Below are positions 10,582 through 20,862 of a DNA stretch of 64,000 nucleotides, piece by piece. The stretch is taken from assembly GCA_032716605.1 (NCBI GenBank), contig CM064517.1:21113276-21177275 (forward strand), written 5' to 3'. The DNA comes from Paralithodes platypus. Lineage: Eukaryota > Arthropoda > Malacostraca > Decapoda > Lithodidae. Each line of letters begins with the position of its first letter. The first letter of the stretch is position 1. The notes below the pieces were generated by a model. The model was not told where the DNA came from. It saw only the letters and a list, made by a program, of their open reading frames with translations, and did not search any database. The position numbers were made by a program, and so were the translations under genes.

Positions 10582-11218
10582 TCACTTCTAAATCAAGAGA
10601 TCAAAGTGTTGTGGTATCTAGACGACTGGCTAGTAGTGGCGGAATCAGAGAATCAATGCAAGAATCATGTCACTCAAATTCTAGATCATGTAAAATCCCT
10701 GGGGTTCAAGGTCAACTTGGCGAGGTCGAACCTTGTCCCAAAAAGGGTAATTCAGTGGATATGGCTGGTCTGGGACACAGCACATCTTACTCTCGGTCAG
10801 AGTGTGGACAATCGAGACAGATTTCGAATGAAATTTTGTTTTCTCCACAGTCTGACTACTACGAGAAAAATGTGGAAGTCTCTGATCGGCTCTTTCAACT
10901 GGATTCAACTTCCTGTAAAGTTGGGCCGGTTGAAAGTAAAGATTGATCTTGGAAGGAAACAAACATTTCCCGCTGTTGCCGGCGGGAAAGTTATGGCAAA
11001 CTCCGACATTTATCCACAACTTACTGTCGGTTTGGGCGAGGCATGAAACATTACATTCAATAATGACGTGGACGTCTCCTCCACCCACGGTATGGATAGA
11101 CACAGATGCTTCAGGGACAATAGGCGGGGGTTATCAGTCGAGCCTAGGTCATCAGGGTCAAGGGATTTGGTCTCAGTCCGACAATTTTCACATCGATGCG
11201 AAAGAGTTAATAGTCCCC
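10582..11218 (+). pseudogene. DIRS-E RT palm, connection and start of RNase H
   Basis: Reads LWYLDDWLVVAES, with YLDD as RT active site near 10610, then GFKVNLARSNLVP, KSLIGSFNWIQLPV and, after a frameshift, the RNase H start IDTDASGTIGGGYQS and DAKELIVPL. The order matches DIRS-A 34570-35210. It is interrupted at the TTAA at 11219 and resumes at 13661 with IFLQDH. Confidence 0.8.
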
Positions 11219-11229
11219 TTAACCCTTGT

Positions 11230-12354
11230 TTAGCCTCCTATGCAGATGACATAACACTCACATGCACACACCATGACCCGAAAAGAGCAACAAATCTCCT
11301 TCAACCCTATCTCAACACACTACATGGCTGGTGCACTACAAACAGACTTAATCTAGCCCCAGCCAAATCCACCGCAACCCTGCTCACAAGCTGGACAGGA
11401 GAACACGAATACATCCCTCAACTCACCATAAACAACACACCCCTAACACATACACACACACCCAAAATCCTAGGAGTAACATATGATACTCATATGACAT
11501 TCAAACAGCACACCACAAACATTAAAAAGAAACTGACACCCAGACTTAACGCCCTCAGGTCACTTGCTCACACAAAATTTGGACACAACAAAGAAACTAC
11601 CACCACAGTATATAAACAATACATAAGATCAGTGATGGAATACGGAAGCCCAGCCTGGGCTTCTAACCTAGCTGAAACACATCATAAGACTTTACAGACT
11701 ATTCAAAACAAAGCCCTGAAGATCATTACAGGTTGCACAGCTACTTCACCCACAGATCACCTACATCAAGAAACCAAAATCCTCAAAGTCAAAGACCATC
11801 TGGACATGAGAGGCACTCAATTCCTGGCAGCAGCCTCTACGAACCAAGACCACCCACTAAACTACATGGCAACACACCCACAGACACCAAGAAATATCAA
11901 AACAACACCCAGCACACGGTATCACACACAATTATTGTCCTCGCTCCCTCCCTGCCCACCCCGAACCAACTTCCAAAAGCACATCCATACTCCTATCTCT
12001 CACCGATCCATCCACTCACTCACAGACAACACACAGCTGCATGCACGACCTCCCGAAATCCATCCTTCCGAATCCTCCCTTCCTCGCGAAGACAGAGTCC
12101 ACCTGGCCAGGTTGAGATGCGGACACCATCCAGCTCTCCTGAGCTATCAGAAGAGACTGGATGACTCCGTTGTCGACGCCTGCCCGGGATGTAACACAGC
12201 ACCCCATACCATTAAACACATCATAGAAGACTGCATTTCACACAACCACTTACGCCAACAACACAATCTACACTCAATGAGAGCTCTGTGGGAAAGCCCG
12301 ATCGTGGCCATGGCCTTTCTCAGGGACTCAGGGCTGTTCGGCCAGGCAGCTTAG
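11230..12354 (+). CDS. I-like LINE RT C-terminal half, open
   Basis: Open from YADDI, the RT active site, to a stop at 12352-12354, ending FLRDSGLFGQAA. Blocks: LNLAPAKSTATLL (thumb side), ILGVTYDTHMTFKQH, YGSPAWASN, LQTIQNKALKIITG, and near the end a Cys-His cluster CPGC...HTIKHIIEDC (about 12181-12235) like the zinc knuckle at the end of I- and Jockey-type ORF2 proteins. Nothing downstream of the truncation point is broken. Confidence 0.85.
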   Translation, partial: LASYADDITLTCTHHDPKRATNLLQPYLNTLHGWCTTNRLNLAPAKSTATLLTSWTGEHEYIPQLTINNTPLTHTHTPKILGVTYDTHMTFKQHTTNIKKKLTPRLNALRSLAHTKFGHNKETTTTVYKQYIRSVMEYGSPAWASNLAETHHKTLQTIQNKALKIITGCTATSPTDHLHQETKILKVKDHLDMRGTQFLAAASTNQDHPLNYMATHPQTPRNIKTTPSTRYHTQLLSSLPPCPPRTNFQKHIHTPISHRSIHSLTDNTQLHARPPEIHPSESSLPREDRVHLARLRCGHHPALLSYQKRLDDSVVDACPGCNTAPHTIKHIIEDCISHNHLRQQHNLHSMRALWESPIVAMAFLRDSGLFGQAA

Positions 12355-12365
12355 GGAACAACAAC
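11230..12365 (+). mobile_element. I-like LINE, 5'-truncated copy, in TTAA MITE 1
   Basis: Target-site duplication AACCCTTGT at 11221-11229 and 12366-12374. It starts inside the RT (SYADDITL) and ends in a short (AAC)n tail. It is highly similar to the long copy at 14720-18415 on minus, sharing almost the whole C-terminal protein. The insertion fuses its frame by chance to the preceding DIRS-E frame. Confidence 0.9.
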
Positions 12366-12793
12366 AACCCTTGTCTAGCGGGGGGTTTTGGGCTTATTTG
12401 GGCATATTCAGGCCCTCCTGCATGATAAATCAAGTATCTGCATGAAAAAAACATTATTTAGCAAAGAACTAGGCGCTAAAAGCTTCAAAATGAGACCAGA
12501 ACGAGCTGCGTAGCACTCGTAGTTCTCATACAGGGATACCAGTAACATGGGAGTTTAGCGTATAGCGGCATATTTTTCCCAGCTATGCTCACTACTGGCT
12601 ACACTGCCGGCCTCTCGAGAACACAGGGAACATGAGTTAATGGGCGGCGGTAAGCCCTGGGAGTCGGCTGTCTGGCCCGCTGCGCTCCCGGCCATTTGCA
12701 CTCGATTTTAACCCTTTAAAAGCCTTAATAATGCTCCTAACTTGCTGCAAATTGGAACCGGACTTAAGTCCGACCCCGATCTTTAAGGGTTAA

Positions 12794-13660
12794 GGGGACC
12801 GACCGGTTATTTACTAATTTCCAGGCCTTACTTCCAATGTAAATGCAATTTGGCACAGGTGTATGTGACCATAAAACTAGGTCAAAAAAAAAAATTGCTT
12901 TTTTTTCTACAATTTAGGTAAAAAAAAGTTGCAAACTATAGCACTACTACGACCCATTCTACTCCTACAGAAATCCCTATAACACGTGCTGTATGTGATC
13001 AAACAACACAATAGGTGTGTCTGTAGTTGCTATAAAGAACATTTTATATATTTTGTGTATTTTTGGATTTAGGTGATTATGAATTAAGGTGAAATTATTT
13101 TGTAGAATTTTACGACTGTGACAACATGCTGCAACCGAACCAAGTTGGCTAGACTAAATTGGTTTTATAGGACTTGTAGTGTTTTTAATTACCTTTCCAA
13201 TGGTATATACACCATTCCTATAGGTCCAATAAACATTTTAGAGTAACATCCGAAAGTGCGACAATATAGGTTCTGAGAAAAACATGTGAAAGTCTAAGGT
13301 AATTAGGTGAAAATATTTACTTTGTTTTTTTAGTTTTACAATATTTTACGCAGGAACACGGCAAAGTAGAAGATAAAGCGCATGCGAGGTTATAGAGTAG
13401 CTTACGCTCTTTCCATTTATATAGGTATGCTCCTCGTACGACCAGTAGTTACTGAGCATGTTAATTTCAAAGTTCGCTATATAACGTTTTTAGAATTACA
13501 GGAAAAGTTTGGAAAACATAAAAAAAAAAAAATTTCCAATGGGTTTTCACTAATAACATTTCACTGGCTTATGAAGGGATGTTTACTCTTGTTGAGTAAA
13601 CACCTATTGGTATTTTCAGGATTTCTATTTTTTTAAGCCTAAATTAACCGGTCGGTCCCC
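12794..13660. mobile_element. TTAA MITE 2 with 16-bp perfect TIRs
   Basis: 867 bp flanked by TTAA at 12790-12793 and 13661-13664. TIRs: GGGGACCGACCGGTTA at the left, its reverse complement at the right end. AT-rich interior, no credible transposase; a short open frame near 13382 shows no family feature. It uses the same TTAA that ends TTAA MITE 1. Unlike the other TTAA elements its termini start with GGGG rather than CCC, so it is a different family. Confidence 0.85.
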
Positions 13661-13703
13661 TTAATTTTCCTTCAGGATCACGGTTACACGTTCCAAGGGA
13701 AAT
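13661..13703 (+). pseudogene. DIRS-E RNase H continuation
   Basis: Directly after the TTAA the frame reads IFLQDHGYTFQ, which lines up with the FFLRDHATSLTS block of DIRS-A RNase H. Removal of 11223-13664 joins KELIVP to this block without a frame change. It is cut at 13704 by the left end of DIRS-C. Confidence 0.75.
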
Positions 13704-14719
13704 ATTTATTAGTGGCCCCTTCATCATTGACAATGCGCCTTAACTTTGTTTATGGCCAATCTTTGAACTCAGGCTTGCCTTTCAAACTTCCCGCCTAGGA
13801 GTGAGAACAATATACGATTGCCACACATTGTGAGCGAAACGCTCTTAAATATAATAAAACCACTCACGGACTATTCCTAAAAAATAGTCCGTGAGTAAAA
13901 AATAAATCAATAAAACAAAAATTAAACATGATCCAGCTCTTGCTCTTCCCAGGACTCTGCTGTCTAATGTACGCGTCACTTCGGCTTTTCGAAGCGCTCA
14001 TCGTCCTTATACTCCTAGGCCTCGTGCGAGTCGGACGTTGTTCCGGGGGTGTGTCCAGCCCTTCTTCATTCTTCTCCTGCCCTCGAACATTGTGAGTCTT
14101 TTCTCATATGTACATGCTATATGCTGAGGTCAGGGTAGCTTATAGACTAGGAGTAGGCTGTATACACCCTTTCTTCGGCCCTAGGAGACTGTTTTCCGGG
14201 TACTTAGCAAAGGTTAGCTTTGTTAGGCGGAGTTTCTTGTTGTGATAAGGTAAGGCTCCCACGTGTGTGTTTTATTTACCTAGTTCATGCTTAGTTAGTG
14301 CGATTTAGTCATGAGGCTTCTTTTAGTGAACCGGGGCCCGTTGTTCGGCTCATTTTGGGTGTGCAACGGTATGTTATCTATACCACGAGAGCACGTGTGT
14401 TTTAGATTGTCTCACTTAGCTGAGGGGTCTAGCACGGAGCCATGACGCTTTTCGGCCTACGCTTCATGATCGCTACGCGTTGGTTTAGGGGTCTTCGCTG
14501 GAGTGCAGGTTTGTTACATTATTATTGATGATCTTCGCCACCTGCCCCCATCTAGTTGGCCTCCTGTAGGTTTGTTAGTTATGGCTAGGATGTGTTATTT
14601 ATTGATTATTGAATTGATGTTTAACTAAGCCATAATATGTGCACGTTTGGTTAATTTGTCTGGGAGGCATGGCTCTTTCGGCGGGTTTTATAAGTCAGAC
14701 TTAGTCAACGTGCCTATAG
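13704..14719 (+). other. DIRS-C 5' region, left part
   Basis: Terminal repeat followed by untranslated leader with no long frame. It contains a strong hairpin (13862-13896), CT-rich stretches near 14060-14100, and GTGAG/GTAAG steps that could act as splice donors (untested). Confidence 0.5.
13862..13896. other. 14-bp perfect hairpin in DIRS-C leader
   Basis: Arms ACTCACGGACTATT and its exact reverse complement, loop of seven bases (CCTAAAA), followed by an A-rich stretch with AATAAA motifs. It could form a stable RNA stem in the leader or be a scar of a small palindromic insert. Function unknown. Confidence 0.7.
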
Positions 14720-17700
14720 TTGTTGTTGTTGTTGTTGTTGTTCCCTAAGCTGCCTGGCCAAACAGCCCCGAGTCCCTGAGGAAGGCCATGGCCACGATTG
14801 GGCTTTCCCACAGAGCTCTCATTGAGTGTAGATTGTGTTGTTGGCGTAAGTGGTTGTGTGAAATGCAGTCTTCTATGATGTGTTTAATGGTATGGGGTGC
14901 TGTGTTACATCCCGGGCAGGCGTCGACAACGGAGTCATCCAGTCTCTTTTGATAGCTCAGGAGAGCTGGATGGTGTACGCATCTCAGCCTGGCCAGGTGG
15001 ACTCTGTCCTCGCGAGGAAGGGAGGATTCGGAAGGATGGATTTCGGGAGGTCGTGCATGCAGCTGTGTGTTGTCTGTGAGTGAGTGGATGGATCGGTGAG
15101 AGATATGAGTATGGATGTGCTTCTGGAAGTTGGTTCGGGGTGGGCAGGGAGGGAGAGAGGACAATAATTGTGTGTGATACCGTGTGCTGGGTGTTGTTTT
15201 AATATTTCTTGGTGTCTGTGGGTGTGTTGCCATGTAGTTTAGTGGGTGGTCTTGGTGGAGGCTGCTGCCAGGAATTGAGTGCCTCTCATGTCCAGATGGT
15301 CTTTGACTTTGAGGATTTTGGTTTCTTGATGTAGGTGATCTGTGGGTGCAGTAGCTGTGCAGCCTGTAATGATCTTCAGGGCTTTGTTTTGAATAGTCTG
15401 TAAGGTCTTATGATGTGTTTCAGCTAGGTTAGAAGCCCAGGCTGGGCTTGCGTATTCGATCACTGATCTTATGTATTGTTTATATACTGTGGTGGTAGTT
15501 TCTTTGTTGTGTCCAAATTTTGTGTGAGCAAGTGACCTGAGGGCGTTAAGTCTGGGTGTCAGTTTCTTTTTAATGTTTGTGGTGTGCTGTTTGAATGTCA
15601 TATGAGTATCATATGTTACTCCTAGGATTTTGGGTGTGTGTGTATGTGTTAGGGGTGTGTTGTTTATGGTGAGTTGAGGGATGTATTCGTGTTCTCCTGT
15701 CCAGCTTGTGAGCAGGGTTGCGGTGGATTTGGCTGGGGCTAGATTAAGTCTGTTTGTAGTGCACCAGCCATGTAGTGTGTTGAGATAGGGTTGAAGGAGA
15801 TCTGTTGCTCTTTTTGGGTCATAGTGTGTGCATGCGAGTGTTATGTCATCTGCATAGGAGGCTAAGTTTATTTGGGGCGTATTGGGTGTAGTTATATCGT
15901 GCATGTACAGATTGAAGAGTGCGGGCGATAGGACGGATCCTTGTGGGACTCCGTTTGGAAAGTTTCTGATTTTAGATGACTGACCGGCAAAAGATACGTG
16001 TGCACATCTGCCTGCTAGAAAGTTGGCCAGCCACCTTTTTGTGATGTTGTGCATGTTTGTGTTGAAGATTTTGTTTGTTAGGTTGTGGCGGGGGATGGCA
16101 TCGAAGGCTTTACTAATGTCGAGTGTGGCTAATAGTGATCTGTGTGGTGGTCTAGCTGAGTTCATGCCGTCAAAAGCTCTTTGTGTAAGGTATGTGAGAA
16201 GAGTGTTTGTGGAGTGCAGTGGCCTAAAGCCATGTTGTGTTGGAGCTAGGGGTAGGTCAGGTGTAATTAGTTGTAATACTAGGCATTCCATGACTTTGGA
16301 GGGGGAGCAAAGGAGTGTGATGGGGCGGTGCGAGGAGGGTAGCGTGGGGCCTTTGTTGGGTTTGGGGAATGTGATGATGATACCATGCTTCCAAATGTCT
16401 GGTATTGTGTTGTGTGAATAGCTGTAGTTTGATATGTTAGTGAGTGCTTGTATGCCTTGTGGTCCCAGGTGTCTGAGGTGTATGTTGCTTATGTTGTCTA
16501 GGCCACAGCCGGGTGAGTGGTTGAGATTGTTGATGATATACTTTGTCTGGTGATTGGTGAAGGGTGTATAGTCAGGGTCTGTGGGAATTGTCTCTTACGT
16601 CGGATGACACGTCGGTCGTCTTTGTGAGGTTTTAGGTGGCTGACATGTGAGAAGTGATTGATGAGAGTGTTTGCTTGTTGTTTACATGAAGGAGTAGAGT
16701 CTGTTGTTGTGATTGCAGCATGTGATTGTGTTGTGTTGCTGTTGGAAAGTGCGATGCTGTTTAGTGTTTTGGGGGGTTTGTTTTGTGATCAAATGTAGGA
16801 AGTTATTCCAATTTAGTTTTTGTTGTTCTTGTATTTTGTTGTTAGTTCGAGTGTTGAGTGCTTGAATTTGTTGTGTGATGTCTTGTGTGTGGGGTGCTGG
16901 GGAGTGTTTCAGTATGTCGCGTTGTCTGATGAGGTTTTGAATTTCTGGTGTGAAGTTGGGGTCTTTTTCTGTTACCTCTTGGAATGTGTTTCTTGTCAGC
17001 ATTTTGGATAGTTTTATTGAGTATGTGTACAGCATTGTTGATGTTAGTGATGGGTGTACTGTTTAGAGTTGTGAAGTGTTGTTCTGTCTCATTTGTGAAT
17101 GCTTCCCAGTTAGCTCTTTTATAATTGGTGTATGTGTGTTTGTGGCTAGCTGGGGTGAGTCTGGTTTTGGTGGTGATAATGATCGGGAGGTGGTCAGAGC
17201 CTAAGGTTCTGACCACCCTCCAGGATGTTGTGGGGGCGAGTTCTGGGGAGCAAAAGGTGATGTCTGGAGATGATGGGTTATAGAGGGTTTGGTGAGGAAT
17301 ATGGGTATGTTGATGGATGTCGTTAAGGATGATGAGGTTATCGGTTTGGTTTTGTAGTACCAGCCCTCTGTCTGTGTCGGGGTTGTCGACAAACCAGGCC
17401 GACGTCTTGGCGTTGAAGTCACCACCCTGGATGATGTGTGGGATGTGTGGAGTGTTTGTGATGTGTTGTAAGTGTGGTCTGTATTCATTTGGTACTGTAG
17501 GGGATGTTTGGGGAGGGATGTATGTGTTTATGATGGTTATGTTGGAGTTGTTGCCAGTACGTATTTTAATTGATTGTATTTCTGTTGTGTTATCATTTGG
17601 GGGGAGGAGGGATTTGGTTTGTACACTGGTTACTATGTATGATATTTCTTTGTGTACCAGGGTGATGAGTCCACCGCCCCCGCCGACAGCCCGGTCTTGT

Positions 17701-18415
17701 CTGATGGTGGTGAAATTATGAAATGTGGGTGTTTTTTGTGTTGTGCAGAGTTTTGTTTCTTGTAAGATGGCAATGTGTATGTTGTGTTATTTGATGAAGT
17801 GTGAGAGTTCGTGTTTCTTTATGTTGATGCCATCTATGTTCAATTGAAGAATGTTAATGTTATGTGCACGATGTATGTTGGGAGCTGCTGCACGAGGATG
17901 GGGGAGGGGCTGGGGGTTGGGATGGGTGAGGTGGGGGTGGGGATTGGGGAGCAGGAGATGGGAGTTGGAATGGATTAGGATGGGGTGTGGTGTGTTGAGT
18001 TGAGGATGTGGATGGTATGGGAAGGTTAGGGAGGAGAGGTGGACGGGTTTTAGGCGAGGGATTTGACTGGGAGAGGGAGGGTCATGAGGAACAGGTCCAG
18101 GTGCTCGTGTAGTGTTTCTTGGAGGCAAGTGTTGTACAGGTGAAGTGGGTCCAGTTCCTGCATGAATTGCAGAGAACTGAACCCTTAGTGTGGCGACTCG
18201 AAGTGATGGGTTTTGAGCAAGTTGGACATATGTATGTGTACGTGGGTCCTGGGTTGCTCTCAATGTCTCCGGCTAGAAGAAGTCTTCGAGAAATGACAGC
18301 CGGAGAGTCATTTCTCGGTGTAGGAAAAACTGTGTGATGTGTGTGTGTGGTGTGAGAGGTGTGGAAATTCCCGGCGCGACCAAAGCCGCTCCAAGGATCC
18401 GTGCCCCCAGGGAGC
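14720..18415 (-). mobile_element. I-like LINE, near full-length, 3.7 kb, with target-site duplication
   Basis: Target-site duplication CGTGCCTATAG at 14709-14719 and 18416-18426. Minus orientation: the 3' end at 14720 is an (AAC)n tail (TTGTTG on plus), the 5' end is at 18415. It carries a PHD-like Cys/His region, an apurinic-type endonuclease, RT and a terminal Cys-His knuckle, with several frameshifts and stops. The match to 11230-12365 is close. The clade call (I group, repeat tail instead of poly(A)) is from general features, not a search. Confidence 0.9.
14745..18330 (-). pseudogene. I-like LINE polyprotein (zinc finger, endonuclease, RT), broken
   Basis: Order on minus: a PHD-like finger near 18230-18110 (CPTCSKPI, then LCNSCRNWTHFTC) that ends in a stop; a Pro-rich stretch; endonuclease from about 17865 (NILQLNIDGIN) with GDFNAK (near 17435) and SDHLPII (near 17195); RT with QHGFRPLHSTN, LDISKAFDAIPRHN, NGVPQGSVLSP (near 15950) and SYADDITL (near 15860); a thumb; and a terminal Cys-His cluster ending at 14745. 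Frame changes occur at about 15240, 16680 and 17210, plus stops. It was active once, now dead. Confidence 0.85.
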
Positions 18416-18426
18416 CGTGCCTATAG

Positions 18427-19039
18427 TTGTTTCACGCGGTTTCCCCGCCGGGAAACTTCCGGAAGCATCTAGATTCTAGAGTAATGTTAAAATTCAGATT
18501 ATCTTTGTTTGGCACGGGATATATTGTAATTTTTGTCTGTTTTGCCGGTGATAGTATAATTTCTGATGACCGCCATTTTTCTACACATGTTTTTTGGGGG
18601 ATCCCGGCTCGCCGCCTCCCTTAAAACACTTTCGCCTCTAGGCCTAACAGAGAAAATGTTCGCAGCTTGGTACTAATCAGAACGTTATCCTGGTGGTTAT
18701 AGTGGGGAGCCACTTCCGCTGGGAATCAACGGGTGAGCCGAAAAACGAACTCACCCATTCCTATCTCGAGCATCTCAGTAATCTGTGTAGCTTTTATCAA
18801 GGCGTTGTCCGTCGGGATTTAGAAGACGATAGATTCACTTAGCGTCGGAATCAGGTTCTTTCAAGAGATGGGATTAGGTCAGTGTTGGTCACTTAGGTAA
18901 GAAGTTATAACTCTGGTAGCAACTGGTATGCTACACAATACTCTTAAAGTAAATTTTTTTGGGAATGTACTCAACGTAAGGGGAACTAAGATTGGAACTG
19001 GGTTATTCAAGTCTGTTTTCTCGTTATTGTTGGAGATAT
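18427..19039 (+). other. DIRS-C leader, middle part
   Basis: Continues the leader after the I-like LINE and stops where DIRS-B is inserted. No long frame and no other element recognised. Confidence 0.45.
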
Positions 19040-19388
19040 TACGGGTTTGACAACCCGAAGGGAAGGAAGGAAAACTAACTATTTAGTAATGGTCAATGAC
19101 GTGAGAGCCTTATATATATATAAGGGCTCCCCGGTGACCCCCGTGAGGGTCCCGGAGAAAGCATAACGCGACCCAAATATATAAAAAGTACATCCTAGGG
19201 TGAAACCCTTTACTTAGTTCCTAGGGAACGTCATTAAAAAGATAACCATTAGAAAAAGAAAGAAATTTTTTATGAGTAAAGATTAGAAACTATGAATGTT
19301 GTCTTACTAAATCAACTAGCACGCCGTTATACAGTCCTTCCCTTGCACGCGTCCCCCAGCTGGTCACGCTGGGTTTATACATCCTTCA
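19040..19388 (-). repeat. DIRS-B right inverted terminal repeat and 41-base extension
   Basis: 19040-19080 is the end-specific extension (starts TACGGGTTTGACAACCCG on plus); 19081-19388 is the inverted repeat matching 39198-39509 in reverse complement, diverging after GGGTTTATA. A short part of the expected repeat (about 15 bases after ATTTAGTAATGG) is missing compared with the other end. Confidence 0.85.
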
Positions 19389-19440
19389 TAGTACAAAGTT
19401 GCGCATGTGCATGGGAGGAGGGAGGAGGGAGGGCCGCTTT

Positions 19441-19549
19441 ACGTCATTGACTACGGAACCATTACTAAATAGTTAGTTTTCCTTCCTTCCCTTCGGGTTG
19501 TCAAACCCGTAATTTAGTAATGGTTCTCTCCGTCAATGACGTGAGAGCC
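19441..19549 (-). repeat. DIRS-B internal complementary region
   Basis: On plus, a copy of the right end (the GTCATTGAC block, CCATTACTAAAT, the 41-base extension ending AACCCGTA) is joined directly to a copy of the left end (ATTTAGTAATGGTTCTCTCC...). This head-to-tail copy of both ends is the hallmark of DIRS1-type elements and is thought to template or align the circular cDNA that the recombinase inserts. Confidence 0.85.
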
Positions 19550-20082
19550 TAAGAATACCAAGATCGGTGGTTGGGACATCTCATGCTCAACGTCAAAGAC
19601 TGAAGAGAACCAAAACTAACGGCTCGCGCTGTTGTAATTAAATAACTAGAATTAAGAAAAAGTGTAAAGTATAAAGGCAGGGTTTCTAAGTAAGCCTTAA
19701 GAAGCGATAGAAAGGTAGATAATGATAAGGATGCAGTAAAACTTAATAAAAGAGCCACTATATATTGTAACACATAAGAATTGTACATACTATAGTACTA
19801 GAATGATTTATAAAAAGGAAATCTATTCATACTTAACTCACCAAAAAAAAGAATTTTGTGTATTTATTAATCTAATATCCTGTATTAGAAATTAACCCTT
19901 AGAGATTATCAATCTTACTAATATTAACATTGAACAACACTTGTGAGAGGTTCTCCAGTTCGGAACACACTCCCCCCCCCCCCTCTGTTTTGTCCAAAAC
20001 TCCTAAAAGTAAGTCAGTACTTGGTGAACCTCACACGTACTTGTAACATAAAACATGTCATTATTTAAATAAACAGAGATCA

Positions 20083-20194
20083 GTTATGCTTATGCCTAAT
20101 TCTCATGGCTATGCATGGCACAGTGGGTCTCTTCAAATGAACTGAAATATATTTGGATAAAAATGTGTGGTGAGATGACCAGACTCTTGTTTGC
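20083..20194 (-). pseudogene. DIRS-B tyrosine recombinase, C-terminal end
   Basis: Reads VWSSHHTFLSKYISVHLKRP on minus, containing the nucleophile Tyr in FLSKYIS; it aligns with LWSSSNTFLSRYLSVHLERP of DIRS-A. It is separated from the rest by TTAA MITE 3; the frame IQDI...KQTRVWSS is restored when that element is removed. Confidence 0.85.
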
Positions 20195-20198
20195 TTAA

Positions 20199-20858
20199 CC
20201 CAGTGAGACCCAGCGTCGCACGTGATGCGTCGGCAGTGTTTGATCACCAACTCCCAGCGACGCATCACGTGCGTCCGACATATAAAAATCACTTACGTGG
20301 CTCGTAAGGTAGGAAATGGCGGGAGAATAGGAGGGGGAGGTACCGTAGTGTGTGTGGGAGCCGGGCCGGTAGGTGTGAGCGGGCCAAGACAGCCGCGCGG
20401 CTGGTGGTGGTGGGCTTAGTGGGGATACTTTACACCCTTAGTTCACCGCCACTTTGAACCTTCATTACTCCGGTCGTATGGGAGCTAGAGGCTTGAGATT
20501 TATGTGAGACACTCCTTAGGATGTATGCCGTACAATGCCATACTCAGTTTTCACCCTAGTGCTCCCGGGCGGGTGGTCATGTGGGGGAGACGAACTTTCG
20601 ACCCCCGCCCCCCAAATGACCGAGGTGAGTTTTTTTTATTGTTTTATTCATTTCTCACCATTCTCTAATATTTTGGCTCAACACATTTTTTTGAGGCTCC
20701 CCCCCCCCCCCCAAAAAATATCCGAGGTGATTTTTTTTTTTTTTTTTTTTTTCCCCATTTCTCATCCTTGTCTTCCATTTTAGCAAACAAAAAAAAGAAG
20801 TGAAAATGGCTTGGGACTGGGGTGAACAAAATATTATAACTAGCCGGGGCTCAACGGG
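20199..20858. mobile_element. TTAA MITE 3 (piggyBac-like) in DIRS-B recombinase
   Basis: 660 bp flanked by TTAA at 20195-20198 and 20859-20862. Imperfect TIRs: CCCAGTGAGACCC at left, CCCGTTGAGCCCC (reverse complement) at right. The right end (CCCGTTGAGCCCCGGCTAG) matches the left end of TTAA MITE 7 at 57842, so they are one family. The interior has a C run (20699-20712) and a 22-base T run (20731-20752). No transposase. Confidence 0.85.
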
Positions 20859-20862
20859 TTAA

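Larger units (their letters stand above)
11223..12789. mobile_element. TTAA MITE 1 (piggyBac-like), containing an I-like LINE
   Basis: Flanked by TTAA at 11219-11222 and 12790-12793. The left end is CCCTTGT at 11223-11229; after the LINE the element resumes at about 12368 with CCCTTGTCTAGCGGGG. Without the LINE it is about 430 bp. A second copy lies inverted at 57835-58697: the block from TGTCTAGCGGGG to TTGCAGCAAG is shared. TTAA duplication and CCC ends are typical of piggyBac-superfamily MITEs. No transposase is present. Confidence 0.8.
9024..13703 (+). mobile_element. DIRS-E: decayed DIRS1-like retrotransposon, partial
   Basis: Contains the end of gag, RT and the first part of RNase H, all with stops and frameshifts, in plus orientation. 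Insertions: a SINE-like retroposon at 10065-10581 and a TTAA-flanked composite at 11219-13664. The left end is lost at the RTE junction. On the right it is interrupted by the left end of DIRS-C at 13704. It is the oldest DIRS layer here. Confidence 0.8.

Noticed and set aside
11068..12354. A single 428-codon gene
   Set aside because: It is an accidental in-frame join of DIRS-E RNase H, seven bases of MITE 1 and a truncated LINE, with a TSD at the junction.
13382..13636. 84-codon open frame as a small gene
   Set aside because: It lies inside TTAA MITE 2, is AT-driven and low in complexity at its end, and shows no family feature.
20535..20783. 82-codon frame with poly-Phe end
   Set aside because: Encoded by a C run and a T run within TTAA MITE 3.
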